Origin: CAYJGN01 sp964369635
GTDB taxonomy: Bacteria; Bacillota; Clostridia; Oscillospirales; Ruminococcaceae
Assembly: GCA_964369635.1 (NCBI GenBank)
Contig: CAYJGN010000001.1
Location: 1-64,000, forward strand
Length of the DNA stretch: 64,000 nt
Reading direction: 5' to 3'
A model generated the notes under the pieces. That model did not search any database. It had not been told where the DNA came from and worked only from the letters and a program-made list of their open reading frames with translations. Shown in pieces: positions 60,588 to 64,000 of the stretch. Within the stretch, counting starts at the first letter, position 1, and the number at the start of each line of letters is the position of its first letter. The position numbers and the translations under genes were made by a program.

Positions 60588-62314
60588 TAGCGCACCTCCC
60601 GTATAGCATTAAATTTACAAACTTTTTGGCAAAGCCCACAGCCAACACATAGCGATTTATCAATATTAACACCATCTTCAGTTGCTTTAATTGCAGGACA
60701 GCCTATCTTCATGCATGCTTTGCAGTTTTTACAGTCTTTCACAATTAGTGGTGGATATTTTTTAACGCTCTTTAGAAGAACACAAGGTCTTCTCGCAATT
60801 ATAACAGATGGAGCATTAAGCGATGTTGCTTCTTTTACCGTCTTCTCAAACTCTATTAGATCACAAGGGTCAACTACAAAGACGTTTTTAATCCCAACAG
60901 ACTCACAAAGCATCTCAAGGTTTATAGCTGATGCCGGCTCACCTATTATATTCATACCGTTTAGCGGGTTATTCTGATGTCCAGTCATACCTGTTATGCT
61001 GTTGTCAAGAACTATAACCGTGCTGTTTGTGTTGTTATAAACAGCGTTTATAAGCCCCGTAATACCCGAATGGGCAAATGTTGAGTCGCCTATAACCGCA
61101 ACCCTCTTATTTGCATTTTCACTATCGCTTAAATTCATACCGTGCAGCGCTGAAACAGATGCTCCCATGCAGATAGTTGAGTCAATTCCAAATAGCGGAG
61201 CGCCAGCACCGAGGGTGTAGCATCCGATATCGCCTGAAACGGTGTATTTTAGTTTTGATAAAATATGGAAAGCACCTCTATGCGGACAGCCTGGACATAG
61301 CACAGGTGGGCGCATAGGCATATTTTCATCAAGGGTTTTAAAGGCAAATTTCTCACCGAGTATTGCCTCTCGAACAGCTGCTGCAGTCATCTCACCAATT
61401 CTTGGTAAAACTTTTGATCCTACAACAGAAATATCATTTTGAAGACAGAAGTTTTCTATAAATGGGTCGAGCTCCTCAACAACATAAACAATATCTTTAT
61501 CTTTGCAGAAGTCTGCTATTAAATCTTTCGATAACGGATAAACCATACCGAGTTTTAGGTATGAAACCTTATCCCCAAGAGCCTCTCTTGCATATTGATA
61601 GCTAATTCCACTTGTTATAACGCCTATTTCGCTATTGTTATCTATTATTTTGTTATAGCGATTACTACCAGCAATCTCTTCAAGTTCGCCCATCCTCTTC
61701 TCAACAACAAGCCTTCTGCCCCTTGCAAAGCCCGGCATCATAACGAATTTCGCTGGGTCTTTTTTATATTCTTTTCTCGCTATTTGTGCTCTATCTTCTG
61801 TTGTGGTCATAGTTTGTGTGTGTGAGATACGAGTGGATAATCTTATTATAACAGGAGTATCGCACTCTTCAGATAGCTCAAAAGCTGTTTTGGTGAAAAG
61901 GCGGCATTCCTCAGAGTCTGCCGGCTCAAGCACCGGTATCTTTGATGCATACCCAAGGTTTCTTGTATCCTGCTCATTTTGTGATGAGTGCATACCAGGG
62001 TCGTCTGCAACGGCTATAACAAGTCCGCCATTGACACCGGTGTACGACACTGTAAAAAGCGGGTCTGCCGCAACATTAAGACCAACATGCTTCATCGCTG
62101 AAAATGCACGTGAGCCCATAATCGATGCGCCAATAGCAGTTTCAAGAGCTACCTTTTCATTTGGCGCCCATTCGCTTTTAATCTCGCTATAACCGCTAAT
62201 ATATTCAGTTATCTCGGTACTTGGAGTTCCAGGATAGCTTGAAACAACCTGCGCCCCCGATTCATAAACTCCTCTGGCAACCGCTTCGTTGCCAAGCATA
62301 AGTTTCTTTTTCAT
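60587..62314 (-). CDS. iorA: Indolepyruvate:ferredoxin oxidoreductase, alpha subunit
   Basis: 575-residue subunit that carries the catalytic parts. The N-terminal pyrimidine-binding domain starts MLGNEAVARGVYESGA and has SSYPGTPSTEI (about 24-34). The thiamine-diphosphate domain has CPGCPHRGAFH (about 340-350), GDIGCYTLG and VAVIGDSTFAHSG (about 415). The C-terminal ferredoxin domain has two cluster motifs, CKNCKACMKIGCP and CVGCGLCQKVC (from about 533). Oxygen-sensitive, cytoplasmic. Flanked by two paaK genes. Confidence 0.96.
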   Translation of the reverse strand: MKKKLMLGNEAVARGVYESGAQVVSSYPGTPSTEITEYISGYSEIKSEWAPNEKVALETAIGASIMGSRAFSAMKHVGLNVAADPLFTVSYTGVNGGLVIAVADDPGMHSSQNEQDTRNLGYASKIPVLEPADSEECRLFTKTAFELSEECDTPVIIRLSTRISHTQTMTTTEDRAQIARKEYKKDPAKFVMMPGFARGRRLVVEKRMGELEEIAGSNRYNKIIDNNSEIGVITSGISYQYAREALGDKVSYLKLGMVYPLSKDLIADFCKDKDIVYVVEELDPFIENFCLQNDISVVGSKVLPRIGEMTAAAVREAILGEKFAFKTLDENMPMRPPVLCPGCPHRGAFHILSKLKYTVSGDIGCYTLGAGAPLFGIDSTICMGASVSALHGMNLSDSENANKRVAVIGDSTFAHSGITGLINAVYNNTNSTVIVLDNSITGMTGHQNNPLNGMNIIGEPASAINLEMLCESVGIKNVFVVDPCDLIEFEKTVKEATSLNAPSVIIARRPCVLLKSVKKYPPLIVKDCKNCKACMKIGCPAIKATEDGVNIDKSLCVGCGLCQKVCKFNAIREVR

Positions 62315-62323
62315 ATATCCACC

Positions 62324-63625
62324 TTACCCATTCCTTAAATCTACAACACGCACAGCCTTACCGATAAATCTCTCGATAGTCTTTGGTGCGACAAGCGAAA
62401 CTTTGCAATCGAGTCCGAGGACCGATAACAGTTTGCTTCGAACCATCTTCTGCACCATCTCAAGGTCTTTATAGCTCTCAAGCACCGATGCATCAATTAA
62501 CTCAACTTTAACTTCAAGCCTGTCCGCAAAACCCTCTCTTGAAACTATCAGCTGATAGTGCGGCCCAAGTTGCGGTATTTTAACAATAACACTCTCTATC
62601 TGCGATGGGAAAACATTAACTCCGCGGATTTTCAGCATATCATCGCTTCTTCCGCGAATCTTGTCCATCCTGCGATGGGTTCGCCCACAACCACAGGTAT
62701 CGCTATTAAGCTCTGTTATATCTTTAGTTCTATATCTTATCAGCGGTATTCCTTCTTTTGTTAGAGTTGAGAGGACAAGCTCACCCTCGACACCATCCCC
62801 CAAAACCTTTAGGCTATTGCTATCAATAATTTCAGGGTAAAAATGATCTTCTGCGATATGCATACCGCATCTTAAATAACAGTCCCCCGAAACTCCAGGA
62901 CCTATTATTTCAGATAAACCATAGTTATCTGTTGCAAAAATTCCAAGTGCATCCTCTATTGCATCGCGCATCTCAAGAGAGCATCCTTCTGAACCAAAAA
63001 ATCCTAATTTCAGCTTAAAGTCCTCTCTTTTATATCCAAGATCTTTCATAACTTCCGCTATATGCAAAGCATAAGACGGGGTTGAAACAAGTCCTGTTGC
63101 ACCAAGGTCGGCAAGCATCTTAATCTGCTTTTCGGTATTTCCGCTCGATGCTGGAATAACCATAGCTCCGATATTTTCAAGTCCATAATGCAGACCGAGC
63201 GCTCCTGTAAACAGGCCATAACCAAATGCAATTTGCACGATATCCTCATCACTGCACCCAGCGGCAACAAGCAACCTCGCAACCACCTCTGACCAGTTGT
63301 TTATATCATTTTTGGTATATCCAACAACAGTAGGGTTACCAGTCGTTCCGCTTGAAGCATGAACTCTGACTATATCCTTCCTTTTCGCGGCAAATAGCCC
63401 TGTTGGATAATTATCTCTAATATCCTCTTTTGTCGTTACTGGTATATGCTCAATATCTGATAGCGATTTTATCTTATCAGCAGTAATGCCAGCCTTTGCA
63501 AATCTCTCCCTATAAAACGGAACATTTTCTGTGCAATACGAGATTAGTCTTTTAAACCTTTCAAGTTGCATCGCATCAAGCTCTTCTCGCTTTAGCGTTT
63601 CTATTTCTTTGTTCCAAAATGTCAT
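62324..63625 (-). CDS. paaK: Phenylacetate-CoA ligase family protein 2
   Basis: 433-residue paralogue of the ligase at 58714-60012, with HASSGTTGNP (about 86-95), ATDNYGLSEIIGPGVSG (about 229 on; core YGLSE), RYRTKDITE and the hinge GRSDDMLKIRGVN. It is the first gene of the ligase-iorA-iorB-ligase-ACT unit and precedes iorA by nine bases. The two ligases may differ in substrate (phenylacetate, 4-hydroxyphenylacetate, indoleacetate) or in direction of the reaction. Confidence 0.9.
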   Translation of the reverse strand: MTFWNKEIETLKREELDAMQLERFKRLISYCTENVPFYRERFAKAGITADKIKSLSDIEHIPVTTKEDIRDNYPTGLFAAKRKDIVRVHASSGTTGNPTVVGYTKNDINNWSEVVARLLVAAGCSDEDIVQIAFGYGLFTGALGLHYGLENIGAMVIPASSGNTEKQIKMLADLGATGLVSTPSYALHIAEVMKDLGYKREDFKLKLGFFGSEGCSLEMRDAIEDALGIFATDNYGLSEIIGPGVSGDCYLRCGMHIAEDHFYPEIIDSNSLKVLGDGVEGELVLSTLTKEGIPLIRYRTKDITELNSDTCGCGRTHRRMDKIRGRSDDMLKIRGVNVFPSQIESVIVKIPQLGPHYQLIVSREGFADRLEVKVELIDASVLESYKDLEMVQKMVRSKLLSVLGLDCKVSLVAPKTIERFIGKAVRVVDLRNG

Positions 63626-63681
63626 AAGCCCACTCCCCTTGTTATGCAGATATAAAAATTATAACATCTATGAGATATTAG

Positions 63682-64000
63682 TCAAGAAAAATGTAGAGAT
63701 AAATCGGTTATTAAAACTATAAACCCATTTATAATCAAACTGCCGCCAGCAATAAAAACTATTGGTTTTATATATAAGTCCCCTATTTTATTTCCGATAT
63801 ATAGCGAGAAGACAACGACTATCGTTGTAACAATAAAAATAGTCGATAAAAATATATAGATATTTCCAAAAGAAGCTCCAACAGAAAAACCCGCGGCGGC
63901 ACTATCAATACTTGTGAGGAATGCTTTTTTTATAAAACTTGTAAATGATATATCAGATTTATGCTCATAATCCCCTGCGCGAAAAGAGAATATCATAGCC
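63682..64000 (-). CDS. MntP/YtaF-like membrane protein, 3' part only
   Basis: The last 106 or so residues of a membrane protein whose start lies beyond the window edge; the frame is open to base 64000. Three hydrophobic segments are visible. TSIDSAAAGFSVGASFG (about 29-45 from the first visible Met; core SIDSAAAGFSVG) matches the repeat signature of MntP-like manganese exporters and the YtaF sporulation protein, with the membrane aspartate. YtaF versus MntP cannot be decided from this half. Confidence 0.7.
   Translation of the reverse strand, partial: AMIFSFRAGDYEHKSDISFTSFIKKAFLTSIDSAAAGFSVGASFGNIYIFLSTIFIVTTIVVVFSLYIGNKIGDLYIKPIVFIAGGSLIINGFIVLITDLSLHFS

Overview
The window looks like chromosomal DNA of a low-GC, endospore-forming Firmicute of the class Clostridia. 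The evidence is the AT-rich base composition, AGGAGG-type ribosome binding sites with frequent TTG starts, a YerC regulator, a tig-clpP-clpX-lon-ysxC protein quality-control block, a SpoIVFA/SpoIVFB-type pair, a SpoIID-like protein, and genes for anaerobic 2-oxoacid oxidation (indolepyruvate:ferredoxin oxidoreductase). No phage, transposase or CRISPR array was seen.

Region 1 (1-20.2 kb, almost all on the minus strand) is housekeeping: tRNA-Val, then yerC-methyltransferase-hslO, lysA, the tig-clpP-clpX-lon-ysxC operon, and a long run spoIVFA-like, spoIVFB-like, two radical-SAM-linked genes, rplS, lepB, rbgA, rnhB, yraN, an M19 dipeptidase, thrC and a phosphoesterase. Several promoters and intrinsic terminators bracket these units.

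Region 2 (20.2-39.5 kb) is envelope-related: a 98-bp cruciform repeat, a 2270-residue modular surface protein preceded by a 7TM histidine kinase and an OmpR-type regulator, a GHL10-like/amidase fusion protein, a free-standing GHL10 glycoside-hydrolase-like lipoprotein or secreted protein, a divergent pair ending in a SpoIID-like plus triple peptidoglycan-binding protein, a Vat-type acetyltransferase and a small membrane protein.

Region 3 (39.5-54.7 kb) is one dedicated uptake and catabolic locus: a BMP/Nup-type ABC importer with three tandem substrate-binding lipoproteins (two of them very recently duplicated), a nucleoside-hydrolase-like enzyme, a PfkB-like kinase with an altered catalytic motif, a BtpA/SgcQ TIM-barrel protein, two double-SIS isomerase-like enzymes, and a divergent HutC/GntR regulator co-transcribed with a D-2-hydroxyacid dehydrogenase. 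Together they suggest import of a nucleoside-like or ribosylated compound, release of its sugar, phosphorylation and isomerisation. This is the best candidate for an undescribed pathway in the window.

Region 4 (54.8-64 kb) holds a LarA-like protein, a nitroreductase, a tRNA-Leu followed by three 195-bp tandem repeats each ending in a copy of the tRNA 3' end, a TspO protein, a second cruciform repeat, and an ACT protein-paaK-iorB-iorA-paaK block for ferredoxin-linked oxidation of aryl (or branched) 2-oxoacids to acyl-CoA. The window ends inside an MntP/YtaF-type membrane protein gene.
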